Shown: positions 26,001-36,397 of the stretch, one piece after another | Position numbering within the stretch: the stretch's first letter is position 1 | Layout of the letters: every line of letters begins with the position of its first letter | Assembly: GCF_000002995.4 (NCBI RefSeq) | Contig: NW_025062479.1 | Location: forward strand, 19,836,721-19,900,720 | Direction: 5' to 3' | Length of the DNA stretch: 64,000 bases | DNA from: Brugia malayi | Taxonomy: Eukaryota; Nematoda; Chromadorea; Rhabditida; Onchocercidae | The notes under the pieces: model-generated | The model's database searches: none | What the model was told of the DNA's origin: nothing | The model's input: only the letters and a program-made list of their open reading frames with translations | Program-made: the position numbers and the translations under genes

Positions 26001-26778
26001 GTTGAATACGGAATTGTATTCTTGATATCTATTTATATACTTATATGTGACTGAATTAATCAAGATCATTCTTTGCGGAAGTTTGTATATATATTTTTTT
26101 GGAGAAATCAGCATGAAGGCGATCTAGAAACCAATTTTTTAACCAACGGATTAAATCTATAACAAGTGGCATTCGTTTTCAGGCTTTCGGTGGAAATGGC
26201 ACCAATACATCTCTCAGTAATACAGTCTGAAAGTACATCAACATTGGGTTCAACTGCTGCTTTCAAAAATGTCGGGTAAGTTGCCACCGAGTAGCTTTTC
26301 ATTTTTTTTTTTTTTTTTCATTTATCTGTAAGTACTATCCGCAATATAGTACTCAAATGCTCCTGCACGCTGTTAGTGATGCGACCGAATGCGAGCCAAT
26401 ATATATCTGTCACAGGAGACTTCGATTCTGATCCATTCACTGATTAGACTATGGGTTAAACAATGAGAAACCTAATGATAATTACTGCTGAGAAAATACA
26501 TCTAGTGGCAGCAAACATTTTGACCTAGTTATTCTACACCACTGTATTGTTTGTCATTGTTAAAGTTAGGCCCACCTTCTACAGACAATAGTGACAAGTA
26601 AATTTATAGTGGGAGGCGAGTGTCCCATCGGCGTCTGAGTTCTATTGATAACGGTAATTTTAATGTCAAGCGACATCGCAAAAAGCGATTTGCTTCAAGA
26701 ACAAAGCGACTCACGCAACGCCAATGGAAATTGACAAGTATGGCGTTGAGTGGATTTGGTAAATCCCGAAGGTACTGA
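23031..26778 (+). CDS. single-pass membrane protein with signal peptide and basic cytoplasmic tail, unknown family
   Basis: Ten exons: 23031-23139, 23414-23564, 23952-24060, 24196-24403, 24495-24677, 25131-25308, 25530-25598, 25778-25969, 26183-26275, 26610-26778; joined 1461 nt, 486 aa. The E4/E5 junction is uncertain because the best donor (24378) is out of phase. Order: signal peptide (RQLIRIFLIALIYIISNVQT); ectodomain with scattered cysteines, including SNTVGCPESVGRGRIGR and DPCAPICW; a transmembrane helix MALIPIGFILLILMLLLAYW; a hydrophilic, lysine-rich cytoplasmic segment; and an Arg/Lys-rich end (RRVSHRRLSS ... KRHRKKRFASRTKR). The GTSGGKST string in exon 7 resembles a P-loop by chance only. 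The topology (type I) is well supported. I considered the KIAA1549 family, which has a similar architecture, but the match is too weak to call. Confidence 0.7.
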
Positions 26779-26783
26779 ATAAA
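26778..26783 (+). terminator. AATAAA poly(A) signal overlapping the stop codon
   Basis: The last base of the TGA stop (26776-26778) is the first A of AATAAA. If this hexamer is used, the 3' UTR would be only about 10-25 nt. Confidence 0.4.
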
Positions 26784-27751
26784 GACATTTGGAAATCACA
26801 AACAAGGATTTCGTTCTATCCACATAATTACAAGTCATTTGTTATGAATCAGTTATGAACGGATTATACCTTTTTCGAGATCTTCGAAATGATTGAAAAT
26901 GAAGCTTTTATATTTTACACTATCTTTGCTGTAAGAAAAAAAAGTATAAATAACAAATATTAATTTTAAATAGTCATCCAAGAAATTCTTTTTGTGCTAT
27001 GACGACAGGATAGAAATTATAGTTTGATACCATGAAAAAATTTGAAATAATCTTGCATATATAATTTGATACCATGAGAAATTTCGAAATAATCTTGTAT
27101 ATATTCGTGTTATCCTAGTTCTACTTTATTAAAGGGTATATCTGCTACTACAAATACATGTTTATTGTCTATTTGTTCTGCGAAAGAAAAGAATGCCAAA
27201 AAGATTAGTTCCTTGCAACGTGACTCGCAAACTTCCTCAATTGCTTACCAGATTTATCCAAAACCAAACGCTTTGACATAATAACATCTTCTTGGTCTTA
27301 TGCACGAGAGCCATTGTTAGAATGTCCCAGAAAATTCCTCAAAACTGGTTAAGCTTCCAGTGGTTCGGAATGGCTGACTCTCGCTAGCAACAGATGTTAC
27401 TATAATTTTACCGACTTGATTCACGTTTCAAGGACATGTATTGTGCTGGTACTGTAGATTTTATCAACTTGTGAGGTTTTCTTTAGATGGAGACGAAGCT
27501 TGCGCTGCGAATTTATTTCAATATTTCAAATCCCACGTCAAACATTAGAATCCACGATTAAACGTAATCAAATTTACAAAAACTATGAAAATATATAAAT
27601 GTAAACTAATAATTGGCAAAACCCTGGTCAATCACGATAGGAATAATAAAAAGCAAAAACAGAAGCCACTCTAAATACTCCACAAAAATAAGTCATACGA
27701 CGTCGTTATCAATACTTGCGTACAAGCAAATACGAACGACTGATTTAATCA
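26784..27751. other. intergenic interval between convergent genes
   Basis: It separates the + strand membrane-protein gene from the - strand adenylate kinase gene. The stretch 27130-27500 is less AT-rich than its neighbours, and one + frame is open for about 50 codons without an ATG. I found no family resemblance and call no gene. Confidence 0.5.
27023..27106. repeat. 42-bp tandem duplication
   Basis: Two adjacent 42-bp units begin TTTGATACCATGA at 27023 and 27065 and continue with AAATAATCTTG and TATATA. They differ at only a few positions. Confidence 0.8.
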
Positions 27752-29761
27752 TTAAACTACAGCCTTATCGAGATGTTGTTGAACAACCTTGAAAATTTCA
27801 TCCACTGTTCCTTCTGATGGAATCTGCAAATGAGACCTGACACTATACATTTTGCATTTTTGTTAGTTTCCCTTTATTTTATGTGCGAGGAGCTTATGTT
27901 AGTACTTGGAGTACTTTTAAATTAACTTTAAAGCTCTTAGCCAATAGTAGTAGAGATGCTTATATTCAAGAAAAAAAAAAAAAAAAAAAACAGTTTAACA
28001 CAATAATAGTGAATGAGACAAGAAAAAGTTTGCAAGTTTAGTACACCAAGCAAAATGGTTTGCGAAGTTAAGGTATTTGGAAAAACTTAATAAAAATTAC
28101 TGCTAATGATTCACAAAGAAATATGCTATAATCTCAAACTAATTTTATATACAAGGAATAAAAGTTTCCAAATAATGGATTTTTCAGATGAATGCATATT
28201 AGACTTCGGGGTTCAGATTAGAATTTAAATGGACTAAAAGCAGCTTCTAAACAACTCACAATGAAAAAAAAAAGTGAAAATCTTACCTTTATCAACTTTC
28301 CCTGCCTTTCATAGTAATCGACAACTGGAGCCGTTGCAGTTATATAGGTATGAAGTCGTTTTTTAATCGTATCAATATTATCATCTACTCGTCCACTGCA
28401 CCAGTGAAAAAGAAGGAAAGTTATTAAGGAAGTCGAGAGATGATCTTTCCACTGATTCAGAAACTTCCTCTTTACTAAAGAAAAAAGGTAAAAAAAGACC
28501 ACCTTGTTTCCGCTCTATGCAAGCAACGCTTAACCAAGGTATCTTCACTGACATCGAAAAATAACACCAATTTAGCTGGCTGAATCTGAAATTGATCTTT
28601 CAAATTAAAATTTTTAAACATTATGTTATGAACAGAAATAAGTTTTTATCATTGAAAAAGGATACCACTGATATACTTTTGCTAAACATTATAGCAAAAT
28701 GCCATTGTTTCTTGTCCCTTCTAACATACAATCTTAGATAACTAGAATATTTATATAAACAATAAATTATATCATATAAAAACAACAAAATATCATTTGT
28801 CGTTATCCGTAAATTACAATTACAGATGCAACATTTTATACAGAATTTGTCATCTGAGACAACTATATTTCCGTTCGTAAAATGATTTCGTCATTAGTTT
28901 TTCAAAAAATTTACTAATTATGAATAGAAACAAGTTTTTATCATTGAAAAAGGATACCACTAACTTCATTTTCGAATTGCTCTCCTTGTTTCACTTCTCG
29001 TGGATAACCATCGATTAAGAAACCTTTGGAACCTTTTGCTATCGCTTCAATCATAGCTTCTTTAACCAAATCTAACACTATTTCCTGAAAAAAGCCGAAT
29101 TAACTACCACACACATTCATAAATAATACTTGGAGAAATTTTTTGCCTATATTTCAATTTCAAAGAAGCGATCAGTCAGTTTGTAAATTATCTATTTTCT
29201 CAATTTGTATAAAGTTAAAGAAGGAAGCTAAGAAGAATAATAAATTTGAGAAGTGAAATAATCTCATCAAAATGAAAGGAAAATCACCAATGGAACAAGT
29301 TCACCATTTTGCATTAATTTATTGAGCTCCGATCCGCGTGGCGATCCGGATTTCACCTCAGCACGTAACAAGTCACCCGAGCTAAGATGAGTTAAGCCAT
29401 ATTTTGCTACAATTTTATCACACTGGGTTCCTTTGCCAGATCCAGGACCACCTAAAACCAGATGTTTACTTTTATGATAAGTTATAACTCATATCAATAA
29501 TTACCATTATTTATTTCAAAACAACTGCATGACAAGGGTAATGTTAGTCAATTTACGATTGATATAGCACAGATTTATTTGTTAAAGTAAATTAATTGTA
29601 TTTAACAAAAATTGTAAAAATGAGCGCTCACCATATTTTTCTCAAATGACTAATTTTTTCCATTTAAAAAGAAATAGTTTTAACTTACCAACGATAAAGA
29701 AAATAGGAACATTGGCTTTTTTCAGCGGTGTAAGATCAATGTTTTTACGTTCAATTTTAGC
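27752..29761 (-). CDS. adenylate kinase, AK1 type (first coding exon not found)
   Basis: Catalyses ATP + AMP = 2 ADP in the cytosol. Exons in transcript order: 29761-29689, 29451-29288, 29084-28965, 28585-28503, 28395-28287, 27823-27752, all with canonical sites and consistent phase; 206 codons plus stop. Visible: [17 protein letters not shown] (P-loop), [14 protein letters not shown] (AMP-binding region), [16 protein letters not shown], a short LID with no zinc-finger insert (CLHRAETSGRVDDN), and the C-terminal helix to DKAVV. The short LID and residue pattern point to AK1 rather than the AK2/bacterial long form. The 5'-most exon ([16 protein letters not shown]) has no ATG and begins at an acceptor in phase 0, so a short start exon lies upstream, somewhere above 29761. 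UMP-CMP kinase is the main alternative, less likely given the sequence. Confidence 0.92.
28627..28669. repeat. intronic direct repeat, copy 1
   Basis: 43 bp reading TATGAACAGAAATAAG...TTTTTATCATTGAAAAAGG...ATACCACT. The second copy is at 28919-28961 with about two mismatches, in the same adenylate kinase intron (28586-28964). Confidence 0.8.
28919..28961. repeat. intronic direct repeat, copy 2, ending at a splice donor
   Basis: 43-bp partner of 28627-28669. On the coding (minus) strand this copy begins three bases after the exon edge at 28965 and includes most of the GTTAGTGG donor context. Confidence 0.8.
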
Positions 29762-31401
29762 CTGAAATATCAAATAACACAAACAAGAAGTGTAAATATT
29801 AAATATAATTTTTTGATCATTCTATTTTGAATTCAAATAAAAAAAAAAAAAAAAAAAAAAAAACAGCAGAATCATCATGAAATATGAAATAACAAATTGT
29901 TTATGTGCTGGAGGGAAAGGGAAAGAAAAAAAAAGAAAGAAACCAACCATTTAACTATATGTAGTTTTTGAAAAAAAAAATTTCCACTGGACGAATAGTA
30001 CAACTGCACCAAACTAAACGTTAAGCTCTAAAGAAAAGCAAAAGAGTTAGAATAATAAGTAAAAGCAGTAGACCAGAGAAATATGATATGAATTAAGCTT
30101 CAATTCACTTCACTTCAATTTTCAAACTTTGTACGTTTTGTCTGGTTGTATTAACACCTGCAAAACATTAAGAGGGAAAAGAAGAAAAAGAAGAAATAGC
30201 AATATTATTGAGAATGTAAAAACACTTAACATAACATATACTTTAAGTTAGCAATCAAATAAGCTCAGCCATCCTAAAAATTTCAAAATATTCCACATAC
30301 AAAGGGAAAGAATGAAATAAAAACTTTTCGAAGAAAAATTTAAGAAACAAAAAGTTGTAAAATTGTTGTATTATAGTAATTATAATGATAACAATAATAA
30401 AAAAAAACACAATAACAATGCATGCAAATTGCTTACAATTCTAGTAACTATGAAATGTTATTACATCAGCAAACTGATAGGGATGAAAAGCATTTTATAA
30501 TAAATTTATCATTCATCTTGGTATATACTTCATCGATTCATTCTGTCAAAGCACAGCAAATTAAAATAAAAAGAAAAAAAAGGAAAAACGAAATAATATA
30601 AAATGAAAATGTATAGTATAAAGTTTAGGAATTTTCATTATTGCTAATAATTCCAAATATATATATGTGTATTTGGATAGATGAGAATGAAAGGAAAGAG
30701 AGGGGAAGAGGGAAAGAGAAGGAGGGAGAGAGAGAGAGGAGGGAAAAAGAAATTTACTACCAAAGTTGAAAATGGAAAAATTGATTCGTTGTAAAAGATG
30801 GACGTATAATTTCGGTACAACATGCTATGAACATTATTTTAGATTTGTTATATAGTCAGTTATTCAAGTGAAAAAGAAAAATGGGCCAGCAAGGAGGGCA
30901 GCGAGAAAAAATAGGAGAGAGAGAGAGAGAAAGAGAAGATGGAAACGTCCGAGAAATTCTGCACTTATTTTACGTTTATCAATTTCTAAAAAATTAAGTG
31001 AAGTGTAAATACTTTCATAAACACAGTGTCTCTTTTTTTGACTTTTTTAAAACATTTTTTTAATCTGATAATTAGTGAATCAGTTCTCTTTGATATATAA
31101 TAATGCATCAATTACTAATGCTCCGATTGGAATGAAATTAAATTTGAAGTGATTCATATAGATTTACATTTATGATAGCTATTGTGTGCAATTGAAAGGA
31201 GAGGAAGATGTAGAGAAATTAACAAAACTACAGTACTATTGCAATCGACAAAATTTCAATTTTAATTTAATTATTTTGAAAACAAAAAAAAGACATGAAT
31301 ACTTTTTAATAGTATACTTATAGCAAGACCGATTATATGTAGAAAAACAAAAATTATTTTATTTATTATCAAGAAAATATGACATATGTATAAACAACCT
31401 A
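29762..31401. other. intergenic, A/G-rich microsatellite-bearing
   Basis: Contains an A tract of about 24 near 29840-29863 and GA-rich stretches around 30689-30750 and 30893-30943. The missing first exon of the adenylate kinase gene should lie here. I found no start exon that fits the required phase. Confidence 0.5.
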
Positions 31402-33282
31402 TCATTTTCCAATAATAAATCGAACATTTCGTTCGATATTCTTATTAAAATTTTTGATAAAATCACGATAAATTAAATCAGCTCCTTTGACTAATGGCAT
31501 TAATAAATAGGTAGTAATGATAACTTTAATTGACCAATACACTGTCCAATGTTTTAGATAATGATAAAAAAACACATCCAATAATGCTACCCAACCAAAA
31601 ACAATCCAGTATCTGAATTCATTAAAAAATATGATAACCCTTGAAGAAATGATAAGATAAAAAATCCCACACTATAGAAAATATCAGCAGTTGTAAATTT
31701 TCGGATAAAAGAATTCTTCAGCTTAGAAAGCTAAAGGAAATAGAGAAAAAAGATCAAGAAAAGTCCTTTTAATGTTTGAACTATGATATATTTTAGGCTT
31801 CCTTAAAACTACGACACTTGCCGATAAAAACTACTATTCAGTTGCCACTAATTTATGATAATAATTAAGCAGATTATTTCTTGATATTCAATTTCATTGA
31901 GGAAGTAATCAAAAAGTTATTTTAACAGTTATTAAAAAGAATATCATCCATTAAACTTATGAAGCATCACATGTCTCAATTAGTTACTAACAAAACGTGA
32001 TTAATCTATTCAACTAAACATATAATTCCTAAATATTTGATCTAATTCTATCAAAGTAAATAATACTACTGGAACTGTTAGCATAAAATAGATTAAAAAT
32101 AAATAAATAACATAACGGAAGGCTAAATAATAAATAATAATGATAATACTGATACTAATGATAACAATGGTAACAATGATAACAACAACAATAATAATAA
32201 TGATAATAATGGTAATAATAATAATAATTAATAAATATAATAGAAGGTTTGTTTCCAGAGCAGATATAACTGCACTCTAACATGAATTTCTTAACCAATT
32301 AACACTACACTTATCGATAATCCAACAATCATTTATCATGCATATATAATTTATACATTATGTGAGACTGTCTATGATCTTCGATACTTTAAATTAAGAT
32401 CAAAAGGTTCTTATTCATTTTAAATACATTTAAATGTTTAACAATTAAATAACAAAATGCTAGTGAAGAAAAACTCAATTTACCTAAGCCAACTTCTACA
32501 TGCATCAAGTCCACGATTTTCAAATGTAATGTGTGTTTTATACATAGGATAACCAACACCCTGAAAAATTAATAAATGAGGAAAATATAACAAAGTTTTC
32601 TTTGAAAAGTTTAACCTCGAAAAATCAAAAACATAAACTGAAATTTATAAACAAAGAGAAAAAAATTTTTTACCATAGCATAATACAGAAGTTTTGCCAG
32701 GTCTCCACTTAAAATGTATAAAAAATACATGCCGCTTAAAATGTAAAATACAGCCACTCGTGAAATACCTAATTTCTTTTCAAAAAATGTCCAACTGAAA
32801 TGTATATCATCATGTTTAATGAAAATTTGAGATTAATATATTATCTTCTATAGTTTTTCAGCTCCATGAGTCAATTAGCAAAAATAGAAAATTTTTTAAA
32901 AAGTTTTAAAATTATGTGAAAACTCTCTTCATGTTCCGACTTTCCAAAAAAAAAAAAAACAACTGTAGTCAAATCAAGTTTATTAATGTCAAGCAAGATT
33001 ATAAGAACGAAATAGAGTTAAAACACAAATAACAAAATCCTACTGCAGCTGTAGAAGCATTAAAATAAAACACCTCTTCAAAAAAGAAAAAATGTTTAAA
33101 TCCTATAGCGAAGCATACGATTACCATTGATTGCACCGCCCATTATCATTATCATAGAGATAATTGATCACAATCGTATGAATATTCTGAGGTGTTAAAT
33201 CCCACCAATATTCTACCAAAGTATTATTTGATTTGCGTACAGACATCATACTTTTCATTCCGAAAACTAGAATTCGAGACAT
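31402..33282 (-). CDS. REEP5/Yop1-type ER membrane-shaping protein (TB2/DP1/HVA22 family)
   Basis: Family members curve tubular ER through hydrophobic hairpins. Four exons in transcript order: 33282-33125, 32794-32674, 32560-32484, 31612-31402; joined 567 nt, 188 aa, all GT-AG. After a variable N-terminus, residues continue as CWTFFEKKLGISRVAVFY, a hydrophobic segment LSGMYFLYILSG, then the family signature GVGYPMYKTHITFE, then YWIVFGWVALLDVFF, then TYLLMPLVKGADLIYRDFI. This matches human REEP5 order (GFGYPAY, YWVVYGVFS, a GAELLYKR-like motif). The protein ends NVRFIIGK. The N-terminal stretch MSRILVFGMKSMMSVRKSN is not typical of the family. Another in-frame ATG (M9) is close by, so the start is uncertain. 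Confidence 0.88.
32130..32235. repeat. degenerate (AAT/GAT/AAC)n tract in a REEP intron
   Basis: Trinucleotide-rich, ATAATAATGATAATAATGG-type sequence inside intron 31613-32483 of the REEP gene. No coding meaning. Confidence 0.7.
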
Positions 33283-34408
33283 CTCGTTGCAAAAATAACA
33301 TTATGAATCATGTAATTATCAAATGATAAGTGAAATGATTTAATTTTTTCATGAATTCTAAATATCTGGCCGGATTATTCGGCCATTCAGCACATTAAAT
33401 CTCCGAATAATGAACAGATTACATAACTAATATGTTTGGTTTATTTTCTACTAGTTTTCAACATATGAGTCAAAATCATTTGTAACTAGCAGACACTGCA
33501 ATTGAATTATTCCAGTATTTTGAGACATTATGAATAAAAAAGGAAAAAAATAAGCCAAACTATGAGTAAGCCGTATAACTTCTACATTACTTAGCCATTA
33601 ATTAGTCAGCTCTTAAAGATTAAAAAGCCTGATTTAATGCTCAGTTAACAGGAAAACTATTCTGCTTCATTTCAGTTCGCTTATACCCATTTCTTAATTT
33701 TTGATGCTCTAAGACTTATACTGGAATATGAAATGAGATTTTACTTCTCCATTTTTTACAAAAAATAAAAAAAAAAAAAACGACATCTCTTCAATTTCCC
33801 AAATGGGAAAAGTGTAGATTTTTCCTCTGGCCAGTAAACAGCCAATATTGAAGCATTAGAAATACGAAACCCTAGCTACTTTAATGTTAAAACAAGATAA
33901 AATTTTAATACATGAAAGATCGGAACTGTAGTCGGAAATCACTGTAATTGACTGGTGGCTGCATCGAGGCTAAAAATCAACGATACATTTTTGATAAACA
34001 TTAGAACTAAGTTATAACTATAATTAAGGTATTTGGAATAAAATAGAGAATAAATAGGTAAGATATTTCAAGATATTTTATAAATTCTGCAATAAACATC
34101 CAATGGTGGACATGATAAGATAATAAGGAGAAAATTAAGGCCTTACGTTCAATTTTTTTGTTATAATAACAGAAACTCATCAGCTTATTCAAGCAAGTAT
34201 AGTAAAAAAGACTTTCGCTACGAAAAGTGAGAAATTATAAGGTAATCAATGAAGTATTTTAAAAAAAAGTTCTGAAATGGTAGTATTTTGTATTTTTGAA
34301 AGCATATTAGGAAACATTAACTTAACTCATTCCTATACAGTAAATAAATTAATATCAAGAAATGCAATCGTAAGGATAATTGGATTTTAAGAAAAGAAAA
34401 AGTTCAAA

Positions 34409-34804
34409 TTAGACGAAGAAAGAAGCGAAATTTACACTGATAAAGCTGTTAGATGTTGCACACTCTAGCATTGTATCCGGTGATTGTGATCGTTTGTAGG
34501 AACTAACAGCAGATGATGATTTGCTTGCATCACCTGCTGTTATCAATTTTTCGTTTGCAATATTTTTATCCATATCAACAGCTGTTTTTAGTATCGTATC
34601 GGAATCAGAAGATGGAAATTTCTGATTACGTTGACAATTACCGGATGTTTTATCAGGATGATAAAGGAAATCAGGATTCCCTTTATTATTTGTAGCTGAT
34701 CCCTTTTCTGGTAACCCTTCATGTAGACCAGCACATTTTTTAACGAATAACTTCTGAAAAATTATATTACCTAAAACATTCTGGATAAATACCATATTAA
34801 ACAA
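34409..34804 (-). CDS. orphan hydrophilic Ser/Lys-rich ORF or exon
   Basis: One open frame of 131 codons, or an exon 34753-34438 bounded by TTTTTCAG and a GTGTAAAT donor. Product segments: KLFVKKCAGLHEGLPEKGS, NPDFLYHPDKTSGNCQ, DASKSSSAVSSYKRSQ. Composition is that of a disordered eukaryotic protein rather than random AT-rich DNA. It lies about 1.1 kb upstream of the REEP gene on the same strand, but its donor phase does not fit the REEP first exon. No family recognised. Confidence 0.35.
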   Translation of the reverse strand: MFNMVFIQNVLGNIIFQKLFVKKCAGLHEGLPEKGSATNNKGNPDFLYHPDKTSGNCQRNQKFPSSDSDTILKTAVDMDKNIANEKLITAGDASKSSSAVSSYKRSQSPDTMLECATSNSFISVNFASFFV

Positions 34805-35785
34805 TACAATTTATTAGTAACAATAAGGAATTAAATCACGAATTAAAACAGTAAAGATCATTATATTTATGGCACTGCTATCATACAAAACAAAGCTATG
34901 CTTCCTGTATGAATAATTTTTTGCAAGAATTTCAAAAATAAATCTCTTAGGATTTCACCATAGCAACAAAGTTATATCATTAATTTAATTCTATATTGCT
35001 TCCTATTAATCAAAAAACACCTTCAACATCTCCATTGCTCAATTTTTACCTCACTACAAATGCAACCACTAATAATCAAATAAATGTAATGAACCAATTA
35101 ATGATACAAACTTTTCAACTATAAATTTGCATAACAGTAAAACAAATGGTCCCACACACTTTATTATCCAATTAGTTAGCATAAGATTAAGAAAGAAAGA
35201 GCAGTAAAGACTCATTATCTATATTTTCACAAAGCAGTAGTTGTTTCTATTTTTATTATCCATAAGCATTTAGCTAGATCATCGTTAATATATAGAGAAT
35301 AACGTTATCATATCATTTATTTTTTGTAAGCTAAGTTTAACAAATCGTTAAGTATGGTTGTGATATTTGTTTAACATTGTTTAATCACTCCTACTTTTAT
35401 ATCACTGAATACTGTTTACAATTAAATCTAGTTATTACATAAATAACAAAATGACAGTAAGACATTAAAAAAGTAGCAACAACTATAACAATAAAGGAAA
35501 AGTTCTCTCGAATTTCTGAAATGTTATCGCTAAGTTTTCTGCACTTTACCTTTTATAAAAAACACTTCAAATTATATTGAGATAATGAATATTGATGTTC
35601 ATTGAAATGTACACATAGTAATGTCAAAATATGCCAATAATTATGCACTCACATAGAGCGATACTTAAAAAAGCTGAAAAGTTTAATTATAACAAACTAA
35701 GGACTACAAAAGACAGTAAATTAGCTAATTCTAGTGAAATGATGAATTTATATCCTCAAAGAACGAATTTTGTCATCAATAGAAA

Positions 35786-36110
35786 AAAAAAAATAGAAAC
35801 TTTATTATTGCGTTGAAAGAAGGAACTAAAGATTATAAAAGTAAACTTTTTAGTAAAAATGATATCTGTAATCGTGTGCGTCAAAAAAAAAAGTATCTGC
35901 AATTCCAACTGGTTCACTGCATATTGGTCATGAAAGGGATGCAATGTTTAGTGATGTTGTAACAAATTTACTGAAAAAAGTTTGTTATAGGGTCATTAAT
36001 GAGTATTACATTAATCATCAATGCGTTTGCGACATAAAGAAGCCCTAGGAGAAAAAACTAGTACTGAAAAAGGCTTGTATCTCGTGAATTTAAGTTTCCT
36101 AATTTGTACA
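35786..36110 (+). pseudogene. argS: fragmented bacterial-type arginyl-tRNA synthetase (argS), probable Wolbachia-to-nucleus transfer
   Basis: Bacterial ArgRS charges tRNA-Arg; this copy cannot. The frame starting at 35893 reads [19 protein letters not shown], then [20 protein letters not shown] and INHQC. It corresponds to the class I HIGH region of bacterial ArgRS (pattern VSANPTGPLHIGHAR..., then GYxVxxEYYIND). Just before it, GTKDYKSKLFSKND in a frame one base off (across the A10 run 35883-35892) fits the preceding loop. After it the frame hits TAG at 36046, while the frame at 36021 continues as [18 protein letters not shown], the expected next ArgRS motif, after loss of several residues. 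At least two frameshifts and an internal deletion are therefore present, and no KMSKS end is seen. A weaker ArgRS C-terminal resemblance (HSHRAILKKAEKF) lies at 35645-35690. The intergenic site between nematode genes argues for an old insertion. Confidence 0.85.
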
Positions 36111-36397
36111 AGAGAACTGCTCACCGCTGCACACAATAATACAAAAAGTGCAATTGCTCAGAATAAGTCTTTTGAATTACTACCTGATATATTTGAATAT
36201 AGAAGTAGATTATGTTTTTTAAAGTTTCAGTGAAAGGGTATAGTGCTGTTGGTAGCATAAAGGACTATGAATGTTCGGAATTACTAATATTGCAGTGTAA
36301 TCAGTTTTCATTTGTTAATAAACTATTTATGATTTGCATAATACAGTTAAAAAATAGCTTCATATATCAAATTCAAATGCAGTTTGTATCACGAAAA

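Noticed and set aside
33370..33412. Hairpin-like GGCCG...CGGCC with a nearby CCGAATAAT inverted partner
   Set aside because: Short, with no tRNA or ncRNA features; probably chance or an eroded element end.
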